NCBI RefSeq assembly: GCF_019249215.1
Contig: NZ_JAESDI010000003.1
Location: 1-64,000, forward strand
Direction of reading: 5' to 3'
Length of the DNA stretch: 64,000 nt
Origin: Alteromonas lipotrueae
GTDB taxonomy: Bacteria; Pseudomonadota; Gammaproteobacteria; Enterobacterales; Alteromonadaceae
Part shown: one piece after another, positions 17,666 through 26,900 of the stretch
Position numbering within the stretch: position 1 is the stretch's first letter
Layout of the letters: each line of letters starts with the position of its first letter
Translations under genes and position numbers: made by a program
Notes under the pieces: generated by a model
What the model was told of the DNA's origin: nothing
What the model saw: the letters and a program-made list of their open reading frames with translations, nothing else
The model's database searches: none

Positions 17666-18217
17666 ATGAGTAACCCGGAAAATTTGGAAGGCAAAAAAAT
17701 CGCTATTTTAGCTACCGATGGTTTTGAGCAGAGCGAACTCGTGCAGCCAAAAGATATGCTTACCGAGCAAGGCGCTATAGTAGAGATACTTTCAATTGAT
17801 GATCAAAGCAGTATCACTGCATGGAATGAGGGGAATTGGGGTAAACAAATATCGGTAGATGCTCAAGTTTCCTCGGTATCGCCAAGTGATTACGACGCGC
17901 TGGTACTGCCTGGCGGCCAAATTAACCCAGACATCTTACGTACTAATAGCGATGCGGTTTCATTTATTAAGCAAGCCCACGCAGAACCTCGCATTAAAGC
18001 CCTTGCTGCTATATGTCATGGGCCATGGTTACTGGTTGAATCTGAGCTAGCAAGAAACAGTACAGTTACTTCTTTTCCCAGTATTAAAACAGATTTAATT
18101 AATGCTGGTGCTACCTGGAAAAATGAGCTTGTGGTACAAGATGGCAAATTAGTTACTAGTCGGAACCCAGATGACATCCCTGCTTTTGTAGAGAAAATTA
18201 GTCAACTCATTGCTTAG
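17666..18217 (+). CDS. DJ-1/PfpI family protein
   Basis: A 183-residue class I glutamine-amidotransferase-fold protein of the PfpI/YhbO type. The nucleophile cysteine 117 lies in AAICHGPWLL, followed by His118, and the acidic partner is in the N-terminal DGFEQSEL. Proteins of this group are described as stress proteins, some with deglycase or chaperone activity and some as intracellular peptidases; the exact activity of this one is open. The start MSNPENLEGKK at 17666 has an AGGAG site seven bases upstream, whereas the longer frame begins without one. The following SDR gene is 74 bp away on the same strand, so co-transcription is possible. Confidence 0.9.
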   Translation: MSNPENLEGKKIAILATDGFEQSELVQPKDMLTEQGAIVEILSIDDQSSITAWNEGNWGKQISVDAQVSSVSPSDYDALVLPGGQINPDILRTNSDAVSFIKQAHAEPRIKALAAICHGPWLLVESELARNSTVTSFPSIKTDLINAGATWKNELVVQDGKLVTSRNPDDIPAFVEKISQLIA

Positions 18218-18291
18218 GTTTGTAAAGTGAGAATAGAACCTCACAGGTGGAACTTTAGGCGAGAAAGTAATTAGATTTAACAGGAGTATGC

Positions 18292-18984
18292 ATGTTTAGC
18301 CAGAAAACAGGTTCAAAGGTGATTGTTATTACCGGTGCGTCAAGCGGGATTGGCAAGGCAACAGCGCAAGCGCTAGTAGATGAAGGTAATAAAGTTGCCT
18401 TAATTGCCAGAAGTGAAGACAAGCTCAACGATTTGGTGGCAGAGCTTGGCGAGGCCAATGCCTTTGCGGTTACTGCCGATGTGAGCGATTTCAACGATTT
18501 AGAGAACGCGTTTAGCAAAGTAACTCAGCACTATGGCCACGTAGACGGCGTATTTGCGAATGCGGGTACGGGTGCAAAGAGTGCCGGTATTGAGAACGGC
18601 GACGTTGCAGAGTGGCAAAGTATGTTAGGCGCAAACGTGAACGGCTTGCTGTATACCGCAAAGCTTGGGCTACCTTTGCTGAAAAAGACTAAAGGCCACT
18701 TTATTCTAACAAGCTCGGTGGCAGGGCGTATTGCATTAAAAGGCTCGGTTTACGGGGCTAGTAAATGGTTTGCTTACGGTTTTGGCCAAAATTTAGCGGA
18801 AGAAATGAGGGAGTGGGGCGGTAGGTGTACCACAATTTGCCCTGGAATGGTTAACACCCCTTTCTTTGATGAGCCCAAGGAAGATAAACTTCAGCCCGAA
18901 GATATTGCAAAGTCGGTTGCGTTTGCCCTTTCAGCTAGCGATTCGGCCTGCGTACGAGAAGTGTACGTTATGCCAACATCGTAG
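18292..18984 (+). CDS. Short-chain dehydrogenase/reductase
   Basis: A classical SDR of 230 residues. It has the nucleotide-binding TGASSGIG at 14-21, the ADVSD segment, the ANAGT motif, the catalytic serine in LTSSVAG and YGASK with the catalytic Tyr and Lys. The Arg after the second strand (ARSED) suggests preference for NADP(H). The substrate is not deducible. An AGGAG ribosome binding site precedes the ATG. It follows the PfpI gene closely and may share its stress regulation. A large palindrome lies after it before a convergent LysR gene. Confidence 0.9.
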   Translation: MFSQKTGSKVIVITGASSGIGKATAQALVDEGNKVALIARSEDKLNDLVAELGEANAFAVTADVSDFNDLENAFSKVTQHYGHVDGVFANAGTGAKSAGIENGDVAEWQSMLGANVNGLLYTAKLGLPLLKKTKGHFILTSSVAGRIALKGSVYGASKWFAYGFGQNLAEEMREWGGRCTTICPGMVNTPFFDEPKEDKLQPEDIAKSVAFALSASDSACVREVYVMPTS

Positions 18985-19024
18985 ACGACTTAACAGGCTT
19001 AATTGCTTGTAATATCAAGGTATA

Positions 19025-19062
19025 TATATGGCAGTGGATGTATGTACATCCGCTGCCATATA
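19025..19062. terminator. Long hairpin between convergent genes
   Basis: An 18-bp inverted repeat with one G-T mismatch and almost no loop (arms around TGGCAGTGGATGTA) lies between the end of the rightward SDR and the end of the leftward LysR gene. The position suits a shared terminator, though no T run follows on either side. A protein-binding or extragenic palindromic element is the alternative. Confidence 0.55.
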
Positions 19063-19115
19063 CTTTAAAGGTTTAAAATATCCCCCTATTGGTCGCATAT
19101 AATTTGGAGATAAGG

Positions 19116-20018
19116 TTAACCATTAACTTTAGTGAAATAGTGTTTAAAAAGTTGATAAAAACGCGTCACATGAAGCGGTTTTTCGCCTCTATACTGATGA
19201 AGGAAATAAAAATGCCACGCTTTTCCTCGAGCGCTTGGTATCACCCTTTTAATCTGCTCTTCGGCCAAAAGAGAGTGAACTAGAAACTCTGGTAGCAAAG
19301 CCACTCCCATATCATTTAGTACCATTTCTAAGGCCGTGTTGGGGGTATTGGTTCTTGCATAATGTTGCACGTCAATCAGCACTTCATTGGCATGGCTATT
19401 ATCAAATAAATGTAACGTACCGTGTTGCCATTCAGTAGCGATAAATCTGTGTTCTGGCAATTTTTCTATGTTGTTTATACTGCCGTGCTGCTTTATGTAT
19501 CGAGGCGAAGCACAAAATATTTCTGACACTTTACCAATTGACAGCGCACGATAATCACAATCTTTAATATTGCCGCCAAAGATGGCGGCATCCAACTTAT
19601 TCTCTATCAAATCTTGCCATCTACCCGTAACTAATAATTGTGGAGTAAGTTTCGGGAATTCTATACATAGCTGTTTCAACGCAGGTACAACGATGTCTTT
19701 TTCGAAAAAAGGGGGAACCGATACTTTAAATAAGCCACTAGGTTGGCTTTTTGCATTGTCCAGTTCTGCAACGGTGAGATCTATCTGCTCACTAAGGAGC
19801 TCACTGCGCGCAAGTAGCGTCTCGCCGACGGCAGTCAGAATTACGCCGCGGGTGTTGCGTATGAGAAGTTGTTGCCCTATTTCACTTTCTAATTTTGTAA
19901 TTTGTTGGCTAATCGCAGATTTGCTCAATCCTAGCTTTTTAGCCGCTAATGTAAACGATCGCTTGTGCGCAACTTCAACAAAAATAAGTAATAACGGGGC
20001 CAATTTTACGGTGTTCAT
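19116..20018 (-). CDS. LysR family transcriptional regulator
   Basis: A LysR-type regulator of 300 residues. The N-terminal winged helix is LLLIFVEVAHKRSFTLAAKKLGLSKSAISQQITKLESEIG, and the effector-binding domain follows from about residue 90. The ATG at 20018 gives the usual LysR N-terminus; the upstream TTG adds unrelated residues. It is divergent from a DUF1330 gene with only 119 bp between, so it probably controls that gene together with itself, as is common for this family. The inducer is unknown. Confidence 0.9.
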   Translation of the reverse strand: MNTVKLAPLLLIFVEVAHKRSFTLAAKKLGLSKSAISQQITKLESEIGQQLLIRNTRGVILTAVGETLLARSELLSEQIDLTVAELDNAKSQPSGLFKVSVPPFFEKDIVVPALKQLCIEFPKLTPQLLVTGRWQDLIENKLDAAIFGGNIKDCDYRALSIGKVSEIFCASPRYIKQHGSINNIEKLPEHRFIATEWQHGTLHLFDNSHANEVLIDVQHYARTNTPNTALEMVLNDMGVALLPEFLVHSLLAEEQIKRVIPSARGKAWHFYFLHQYRGEKPLHVTRFYQLFKHYFTKVNG

Positions 20019-20137
20019 AATATTAAACAAAGTGTTCAAATAGTGCTTATTGTTCAATATGTATTACGGGTTTATCTTGAGTCAACGAAAAGAGATGAAT
20101 AGCAGTTTTTAAATAGTCAGTAATAAGGAACCAAAAG

Positions 20138-20413
20138 ATGCAAAGTTTAGTTGTCGTTGACCTAACCCCAGTAAATAAAGCTGTCATAGCGGAATATAGC
20201 GCTTTAGCAGCCGAAACATTAAAGCCGTTTAACGGAGAGTTTATTGCCAAAGGTCATATAGAGGTATTACATGGTGAGGCTGGGCATCCGATGAAAGCTG
20301 TCATTGCGTTTCCTGACAATGAAAGCGCAAAGGCGTGGTACAACAGTGCGGCGTATCAAGCCATTGTCCCCCTTCGCGATTTAGGTATGCATAGCCAATT
20401 TCATTTGGTGTAG
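20138..20413 (+). CDS. DUF1330 family protein
   Basis: A 91-residue protein of the dimeric ferredoxin-like fold. It has the expected VVDLTPVN, a small GGEF-like strand (NGEFIAKG) and the AKAWYNSAAYQAIVPLR segment that marks DUF1330. Function of the family is unknown; the fold is shared with small oxygenases and stress proteins. AAGGA lies seven bases before the ATG. It is a single gene, controlled in all likelihood by the divergent LysR protein. Confidence 0.87.
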   Translation: MQSLVVVDLTPVNKAVIAEYSALAAETLKPFNGEFIAKGHIEVLHGEAGHPMKAVIAFPDNESAKAWYNSAAYQAIVPLRDLGMHSQFHLV

Positions 20414-20509
20414 ATAAGGTAGTGACTATTTTTAATAATGGGGAGCCGAGCCTTGGCTGCCCTTTATTCTGCCTGCGTATATTAGCGTAGATGAGTAAGT
20501 TTTGTTCTA

Positions 20510-21370
20510 TTAACCTATAGGCAAGGCGCCGCCGCACAACGATGGATTGGCACTACAGTAGCAATGAACATTTTCAATTAATTCACGCGCTTGAGCACTT
20601 GGGCTAGAGGAGTTGGGCCACAATGCATAGATAGGGCGAGTAAATAACTGCTCACTATGAAACTGCAACTCAGGCGTTTTATCATCTATGAGTGTCTGAA
20701 TTTCAGTACTTGGTAACAGTGCAGCCCCATTTCCCGACGCCACAAACTGTTTCGCTAGCGTAATATCACCCACGTAATGCGTATAGTCATACGCGCTGGC
20801 TAAAACATTAAATTGCTCAGCGTTGGGAATTTGTTTGATGGTGTAGGGTACAAAAAGGTGAGAGGTATTCAGTTTCTTATTTCTTCCAACAACGTGAACA
20901 GTAACGCTGCCCATTTTTCTTTGAATTAATGAAGAATCTTGCTGATCGCCCACACGAAACGCGATATCAAATTGCTTTTGACTGGTTAATACGTTGCGGT
21001 TGTCGGGCTCGATACGCAGTTGTAATGTTGGGTGAGTAAATTGAAATTCACTGAGTGGTGTAAATAGCGGGCCGGCTACCAAGTTTTGTGGGCATAACAC
21101 GCTAAGCATATTTAGCTGTGTGCTGTCGTAAGCTTGCACCTTTTGTTTTACGCGTAAAATAACATCGGCAACATCATCGTATACCATTTTACCGAATGCA
21201 GTTAGCACTACGCCTCTGGCCGAACGTGAGAGTAAAGGGGTACCAAGTCGTACTTCAAGTTTTGCGATACGTTTTGATAACGCTGAGGGCGATATACGTA
21301 AATCTTCCGCCGTTTTGGCAAAACTGCCTCGTTGGATCACTTCGATAAAAAGCGTTAAGTCGTCTAGCAC
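20510..21370 (-). CDS. LysR family transcriptional regulator
   Basis: A second LysR regulator, 286 residues, beginning MLDDLTLFIEVIQRGSFAKTAEDLRISPSALSKRIAKLE, the standard winged-helix region. The effector domain contains FDIAFRVGDQQDSSL. Two cysteines close to the C-terminus (CYCSANPSLCGG) are unusual. It is divergent from a two-gene operon encoding DUF2798 and an ABM-domain monooxygenase, 87 bp away, and is the likely regulator of that operon. It is not a close copy of the neighbouring LysR protein. Confidence 0.9.
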   Translation of the reverse strand: MLDDLTLFIEVIQRGSFAKTAEDLRISPSALSKRIAKLEVRLGTPLLSRSARGVVLTAFGKMVYDDVADVILRVKQKVQAYDSTQLNMLSVLCPQNLVAGPLFTPLSEFQFTHPTLQLRIEPDNRNVLTSQKQFDIAFRVGDQQDSSLIQRKMGSVTVHVVGRNKKLNTSHLFVPYTIKQIPNAEQFNVLASAYDYTHYVGDITLAKQFVASGNGAALLPSTEIQTLIDDKTPELQFHSEQLFTRPIYALWPNSSSPSAQARELIENVHCYCSANPSLCGGALPIG

Positions 21371-21457
21371 ATCAATTCCTGCAATCTAAGGTTTCCATTT
21401 CGCTTATTCTCACCGAGCGACATAGGTATACACTAACATCGCTCAAAGGAGGAATGG

Positions 21458-21673
21458 ATGGAAAGAATTATCTTTACTGCGCTGTTTTCATGTTGTCTGT
21501 CAGGACTGATGTCCGGTTGGGTGACCTTTATTAATTTAGGGATCACAGATACGTTTCTGTCAGATTGGTCAATGGCATTCATCAAGGCTTATCCCATGGC
21601 CTTTTTGGCTGCATACGGCCTTGCTAAGCCAATTAAATTATTAACCCAAAAAATCATAGGATCAAATTCATGA
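21458..21673 (+). CDS. DUF2798 family small membrane protein
   Basis: A 71-residue protein with two transmembrane helices, the first containing LFSCCLSGLMSGWVTFINLG and the second AFIKAYPMAFLAAYGLAKPI. This pattern with a W-x-x-x-F-x-x-A-Y-P centre is that of DUF2798. Function is unknown. An excellent AAGGAGG ribosome binding site precedes it. Its stop overlaps the next start as ATGA, so the two genes are translationally coupled. Similar proteins are often found next to LysR regulators and small oxidoreductases, as here. Confidence 0.85.
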   Translation: MERIIFTALFSCCLSGLMSGWVTFINLGITDTFLSDWSMAFIKAYPMAFLAAYGLAKPIKLLTQKIIGSNS

Positions 21674-21978
21674 CAAAAGTCGACAGACCGGTGCATATTG
21701 TTGCCATTATTCAACCACAGTCACGCTATTATGAAAAGGGAGTAGAGGCGCTTCAGTGCCTTCTACTCCCCACTAGAGGAGAGCCAGGATGTATTCGCTT
21801 TGATATTTTTGAAGATAGAGAAAATGGCCAATACATTTTAGTTGAGCACTTTAAAAGCCAGGCCGACTTAGACTTTCATTACGCGCAAGAATATACCAAG
21901 TCGGTATTTGCACTGTATGAAACCATTTTGGCAACAGCACCGGAAATTCGCTACCTTTTGCCCATTGAGGCAAGCTAG
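21670..21978 (+). CDS. Antibiotic biosynthesis monooxygenase (ABM) domain protein
   Basis: A 102-residue protein of the YgiN/ABM type. The pattern VAIIQPQSRYYEKGVEALQ, EPGCIRFDIFED and YILVEHFKSQADLDFHYA fits putative quinol monooxygenases, which act on aromatic or quinone substrates without a cofactor. It is the second gene of the operon with DUF2798, overlapping it by four bases, and lies opposite a LysR gene. Substrate is unknown; a role in quinone or aromatic stress is a guess from family and context. Confidence 0.87.
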   Translation: MTKVDRPVHIVAIIQPQSRYYEKGVEALQCLLLPTRGEPGCIRFDIFEDRENGQYILVEHFKSQADLDFHYAQEYTKSVFALYETILATAPEIRYLLPIEAS

Positions 21979-22748
21979 CACCTAAATCGCTACATAAATA
22001 AATTTAACTCAAAAAGGCTCAACAACAATGTATTGTGTAGCGCACTAACAAACTCGCTTGAGTCGGCCTTGTGCCGCTGTCTATCAATGCTACGTTACGC
22101 AGCAATGCTGCGTTTGCAATCCACAAAATTACCCCTACACCCGGGGTGCAACGTTGAAGCTTCTGCACAAATGCTTTAAAAGCAGACTGCAAAAAACATC
22201 AATTGAAGGGGGCTGGCCATACTTAAATAAAAATCCTCGATAATTACGCGGGGTAATTAAATGAACGTGCGCAACATTGGCAATGCTTACGCCGCTTTTA
22301 CCGATAAGTCTTCTAAGTGTTCGCTTATTGACAGGGTTTTATGCTTGTCTCGCAGTTAAAAATTAAGTAGAAATAAACAACCGCTAAGTCAGCCGATTTT
22401 TGCGATGAGTAGAGAAGCGCATGTTTGGCTTACAGACTAAATATTTTTGAATATCAGTCATATTTCATAGCGAAGTGATATTTTGGAATAATAAAAATGC
22501 GTTATTTTTACTCGTTTCAATAGAAAGCGTTAGTTGGTTCTACCCGCATTATTGATTTCATGAAGTATCTGAAATTAGCCAAATAAAGTATCTACCCTTA
22601 CGCCATCAGATTAGTCTACTTGCTGAACAACTCACTATTTATGCTTTGCTTCTCGATTGGCCTTATCTGCATTCGGTCATAGTGATGGCGGCAAACGGCA
22701 GTTGCAGTAATTAAACGTGCTTCGGCAATAAAGTCAACAGGAGAGCAG
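21979..22748. other. Long intergenic region with palindromes
   Basis: About 770 bp with no gene I can support. It holds a perfect inverted repeat ACGCAGCA-A-TGCTGCGT at 22097-22113 and a pair of distant inverted 9-mers AATTACCCC (near 22125) and GGGGTAATT (near 22252), which bracket about 130 bp. A 61-residue frame at 22058-22243 has poor composition and no start signals. The 3' end supplies the promoter of the next SDR gene. An RNA or remnant of a small mobile element is possible. Confidence 0.4.
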
Positions 22749-23642
22749 ATGTCTCAGTCTAATGAATTTTCAGGTAAAACCGCGGTCATTTCGGGCGCAG
22801 CGGGTGGAATTGGCTTAGCCCTAAGTGAGGCATTAGCAGCGCAGGGAATGAATATTGTTATGGGCGATATCGACGCTGCAGCCCTTGCACAATCTAGCGA
22901 AGGTTTGCGTGCTAAGGGTTACAAGTTAATAACCTGCTCACTTGATGTAACTGATTATGCCCAGTGGGAAGACGTTGTTGCAAAAGCTAAAGACGCGTTT
23001 GGCAAAATTCATATGGTCATCAATAACGCAGGTGTGGGTGGTTCTCCTGGAAAAATAGAAGACTCAGAAGCTGAAACTTGGCGCTGGGTAATGGACGTGA
23101 ATGTAATGGGCGTGTTGTATGGAGCCCAAGCTTGCGTTCCTGCCATAAAAGAACATGGTGAAGGGGGCTGGGTGCTAAACGTGGCATCGATGGCGGGCAT
23201 GATGGGTATGCCATACGCGGGCGCATACTGTGCCTCTAAGGCCGCAGTAGTCTCAATGACTGAAAGCTGGATGCCAGAGCTAGAGCCCTTCAATATTCAT
23301 ACGTCAGTATTATGCCCTGCATTCGTAAAAACTCGTATTCATGAGTCTTATCGTAATAGACAAGAAAAATACGCGGTAGCCACTGAAAAACGTATCGATA
23401 AAGAAAAACTAAAAGCAGGGGCTAAAGCTGCCACCATAGCGGTGGAGTCGGGAATTCCTGTATCAATGTTAGCTGAACGTGTGTTGGAAGCATTGCGTTC
23501 AAAACAAATGTACATTTACACGCATCCAAACTATCGCAAGGTAACCCGCGGCCGCGCAAAAGCGATTGATAACGGGTTTGTCGATGCTGAAAACAGCCCT
23601 GTGGTAGGCCATTTAATTGACGATGACATCGTCACTTTTTAA
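22749..23642 (+). CDS. Short-chain dehydrogenase/reductase
   Basis: An SDR of 297 residues, longer than the other SDRs here because of a C-terminal extension. The cofactor motif is SGAAGGIG, then NNAGVGG, the serine region LNVASMAG and YCASK with the catalytic Tyr and Lys. Asp after the second strand (MGDIDAAAL) suggests preference for NAD(H). Substrate is unknown. A CAGGAGAG ribosome binding site lies before the ATG. It stands alone, flanked by long non-coding regions. Confidence 0.9.
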   Translation: MSQSNEFSGKTAVISGAAGGIGLALSEALAAQGMNIVMGDIDAAALAQSSEGLRAKGYKLITCSLDVTDYAQWEDVVAKAKDAFGKIHMVINNAGVGGSPGKIEDSEAETWRWVMDVNVMGVLYGAQACVPAIKEHGEGGWVLNVASMAGMMGMPYAGAYCASKAAVVSMTESWMPELEPFNIHTSVLCPAFVKTRIHESYRNRQEKYAVATEKRIDKEKLKAGAKAATIAVESGIPVSMLAERVLEALRSKQMYIYTHPNYRKVTRGRAKAIDNGFVDAENSPVVGHLIDDDIVTF

Positions 23643-23943
23643 TTAGACGCATTTGCTTATTGAGAGCTGTGCTTTTTATAAACGCCTTACTTTTTAACTA
23701 TCATTTTAGCGGTAAAAAAAGCGTAGCGATTACCGCTGAAAGCGAACATGCCCACCATGATTTAGGAGGGGGAGTATAAAAACCTCCCCTAGACAGCGCT
23801 TGCCTAATGACGACGATTTTTTAACCTCTATATTAGGTAGTTGGTCGTGTGTTTATTGAAACTTTATAGGTTTATTAGTAACTCTATATAGTGTTAATAC
23901 CTATAATTCTAAATTCAAAATAAACACTCTGTGGATAATAATA
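23643..23943. promoter_or_regulatory. Intergenic region with hairpin
   Basis: About 300 bp. AGCGGTAA at 23708-23715 pairs with TTACCGCT at 23730-23737 and may terminate the SDR transcript, although no long T run follows. A purine/pyrimidine-rich imperfect stem is present near 23763-23790. The region just before the next gene is AT-rich and must contain its promoter. Confidence 0.4.
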
Positions 23944-26900
23944 ATGAAAAAGCTTCTTAAAGCTGCAGTAGCTGTATCTCTTGCACTCTCATGCTCGACT
24001 GTTTTTGCAGAAAAACCTAACGACGACAAACCTATTTTTAGCAGTTCTACTTTCGAAGCAATGGAGCTGAGAAATATTGGGCCTGCTTATATGTCTGGCC
24101 GAATAGCCGATATTGCTATCGATCAAAATAATCCTTCAACGTGGTATACCGCAGTAGGTTCCGGTGGCGTATGGAAAACTACGAATGCGGGTAATACGTG
24201 GGCCCCCATTTTCGATAAACAAGCAGTATATTCTATTGGCGATGTGACCATTGCGCCAAGTAATTCGAACATCATCTGGGTGGGCACAGGTGAGAACAAC
24301 GGTGGGCGTCATATTAGCTTCGGTGACGGCGTTTACAAGTCTGTAGATGGCGGTCAAACATGGAATAACGTAGGGCTGGAGAAGTCTGAACATATCTCCG
24401 ATATTATTATTCACCCTACCAACCCTGATATCGTGTGGGTTTCTGCCCAAGGGCCGTTATGGTCTGGCGGCGGTGAACGCGGCCTTTATAAAACCACTGA
24501 CGGCGGCGACACGTGGAAGCAAGTACTTACGCCTGCCGATAAATGGACTGGTGTAACCTCGTTACTTATCGATCCACGTAACCCTGATAAACTTTACGCA
24601 GCTACATGGGCTCGCCAGCGTTCAATTGCGGTATATGTAGGGACTAACGAAGGGGCGGGCATTCATACGTCTGACGATGGCGGTGAAACCTGGACTGAAC
24701 TTAAAACCGGTTTGCCAGAAGGCAACATGGGTAAAATAGGCATGGCGATATCGCCTATGAACCCAGATGTGCTTTATGCCACTATCGAGACTGACAACCG
24801 CAAAGGCGGTTTCTATCGTTCGGCAGATCAAGGTGCAAGTTGGACTAAGGTATCGGATGAAGTAGGTGCAGGTACGGGCCCTCACTATTACCAAGAAATT
24901 TTTGCTGACCAACACCAATTCGACCGTGTTTATATTGCCAGTAACTACAGTAAAGTGTCTGATGATGGCGGTAAAACCTGGACGCCAATTAACACGAAAC
25001 GTAAGCACGTAGACGATCATGCCATGGCATTTCACCCTACCGATCCTGATTTTGTTTTGATGGGATCAGACGGTGGTATTTACATGTCTCATGACAGAAT
25101 GGCGAACTGGCGTTTTATGGCTAACTTGCCGTTAACGCAGTTCTATAAAGTGGCGCCGGATGATTCAAAACCTTTCTACATGATTTATGCGGGTGCACAA
25201 GATAATTCTACCCAAGGCGGTCCTTCACGTACCAATCGAAAAGAAGGCATTAAGAATAAAGATTGGTTCTTAACTCTAGGCGGGGATGGCCATCAGCCGG
25301 CGGTTGAACCGGGTAACCCAGATATTATGTATTCACAGTGGCAACAGGGTAACCTTACCCGCGTAGACATGACCACCAAAGAAGGTGTTTACGTTAAGCC
25401 GCAGCCATTACCGGGCGATCCAGCTGAGCGCTACAACTGGGATGCACCTATTAATGTGTCTAGCCATGACCCTGCTCGTATTTACTTTGCATCACAGCGA
25501 GTATGGCGTTCAGACAATCGCGGCGATAGCTGGACGGCCGTGTCTGGCGACCTAACCCAAGACGGAAACCGTATGCATATGCCTATGATGGGCAGAACGT
25601 GGTCGGTAGAAGCGGGCTGGGATTTGTACGCCATGACAGAATTCCACACTATTGCTAACTTCTCTGAAAGTCCAGTGGATGAAAACATTCTGTGGGCGGG
25701 TACTGACGATGGCATTATTCAAGTCACTACCAACGGCGGTGAGTCGTGGAAGAAAATCGAATTAGACGATATTAAAGGCATACCCGCTACCGCTTATGTG
25801 AACGATATTCGGGCTGATTTGTACGATCCCAATACCGTATATGTTGCTCTAGATAACCATAAATATGGCGACTACAAACCCTATTTGATCAAGTCGACGA
25901 ACCTAGGCAAAAAGTGGACATCACTTGCCGATGACCTACCTGCAAAACACCTTGTTTGGCGTATTGTGCAAGACCATGTGAACAAAGATTTGATGTTCAT
26001 TGGTACCGAGTTTGGCGTTTTCTTTACGGTTAACGGCGGTATAAAATGGGTTGAACTTGATGGCGGTATGCCAACCATTTCTACTCGCGATGTAAAAATC
26101 CAGCGCAGAGAAAACGACTTGGTAGCCGGTACATTTGGCCGTGGTATTTATATCTTAGATGATTACGCACCACTTCGCGCATTAACTGAAAAATCGATGG
26201 AACAAGATGCACTTTTGTTTGCGCCTAGTCGCCCGGTGAAATGGTTTCAGTTAGACACTAGGCACACTGACTCAGACGGCGACGACCGCTTCGCGGCTGA
26301 GAACCCAGCACATGGTGCTACGTTAACCTACTTCTTAAAAGACAGTTTGTTAACCGCGAAGGGTAAGCGTCAAGAAGCTGAGAAAAAGCTACTTGAAGAT
26401 GAAAAATATCCTAAGTACCCAAGTTGGGAAGCAATAGAGGCTGAAATTCAAGAACCTGAACCTGCGGTTTATATCGAAATTCGTGACAATGCAGGCGACG
26501 TAATAAATCGCGTAGCGGGCAGCACGAAGAAAGGACTTCACCGCATTACGTGGGATATGAAGTATTCAAATACCACACCACTTACCAAAAAAGATAGTAA
26601 AAATAATGGTTTAATGGCATTGCCAGGCACTTATAGCGCTACACTGTTTAAGCGTGAAGGGGCAACTGTTACTCAGCTAGCTGAGCCTGTTGAGTTCACG
26701 TTAAAATCTATCTATGAGGGTGCACTTAAAGGGGCATCTGCTGAGGAAATTGCAGCTTATGGTAATGCGGTTGATAAAGCGCAAAAACGTGCGATGTCTT
26801 CAACTACTGTGCTAGGCCAAGTGAAAGAAACGATGGCATTACTTCGTGTTGCTATTGACCGTACGCCTAGCGATGTTAGCCAACTTGAAGCGCAATTTGC

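Noticed and set aside
22058..22243. 61-residue Cys-rich frame in the long intergenic region
   Set aside because: No ribosome binding site, odd composition, and it crosses the palindromes; more likely chance.
21979..22300. Possible integron attC site or tRNA gene
   Set aside because: Palindromes present but no matching core sites and no cloverleaf or anticodon arm could be drawn.
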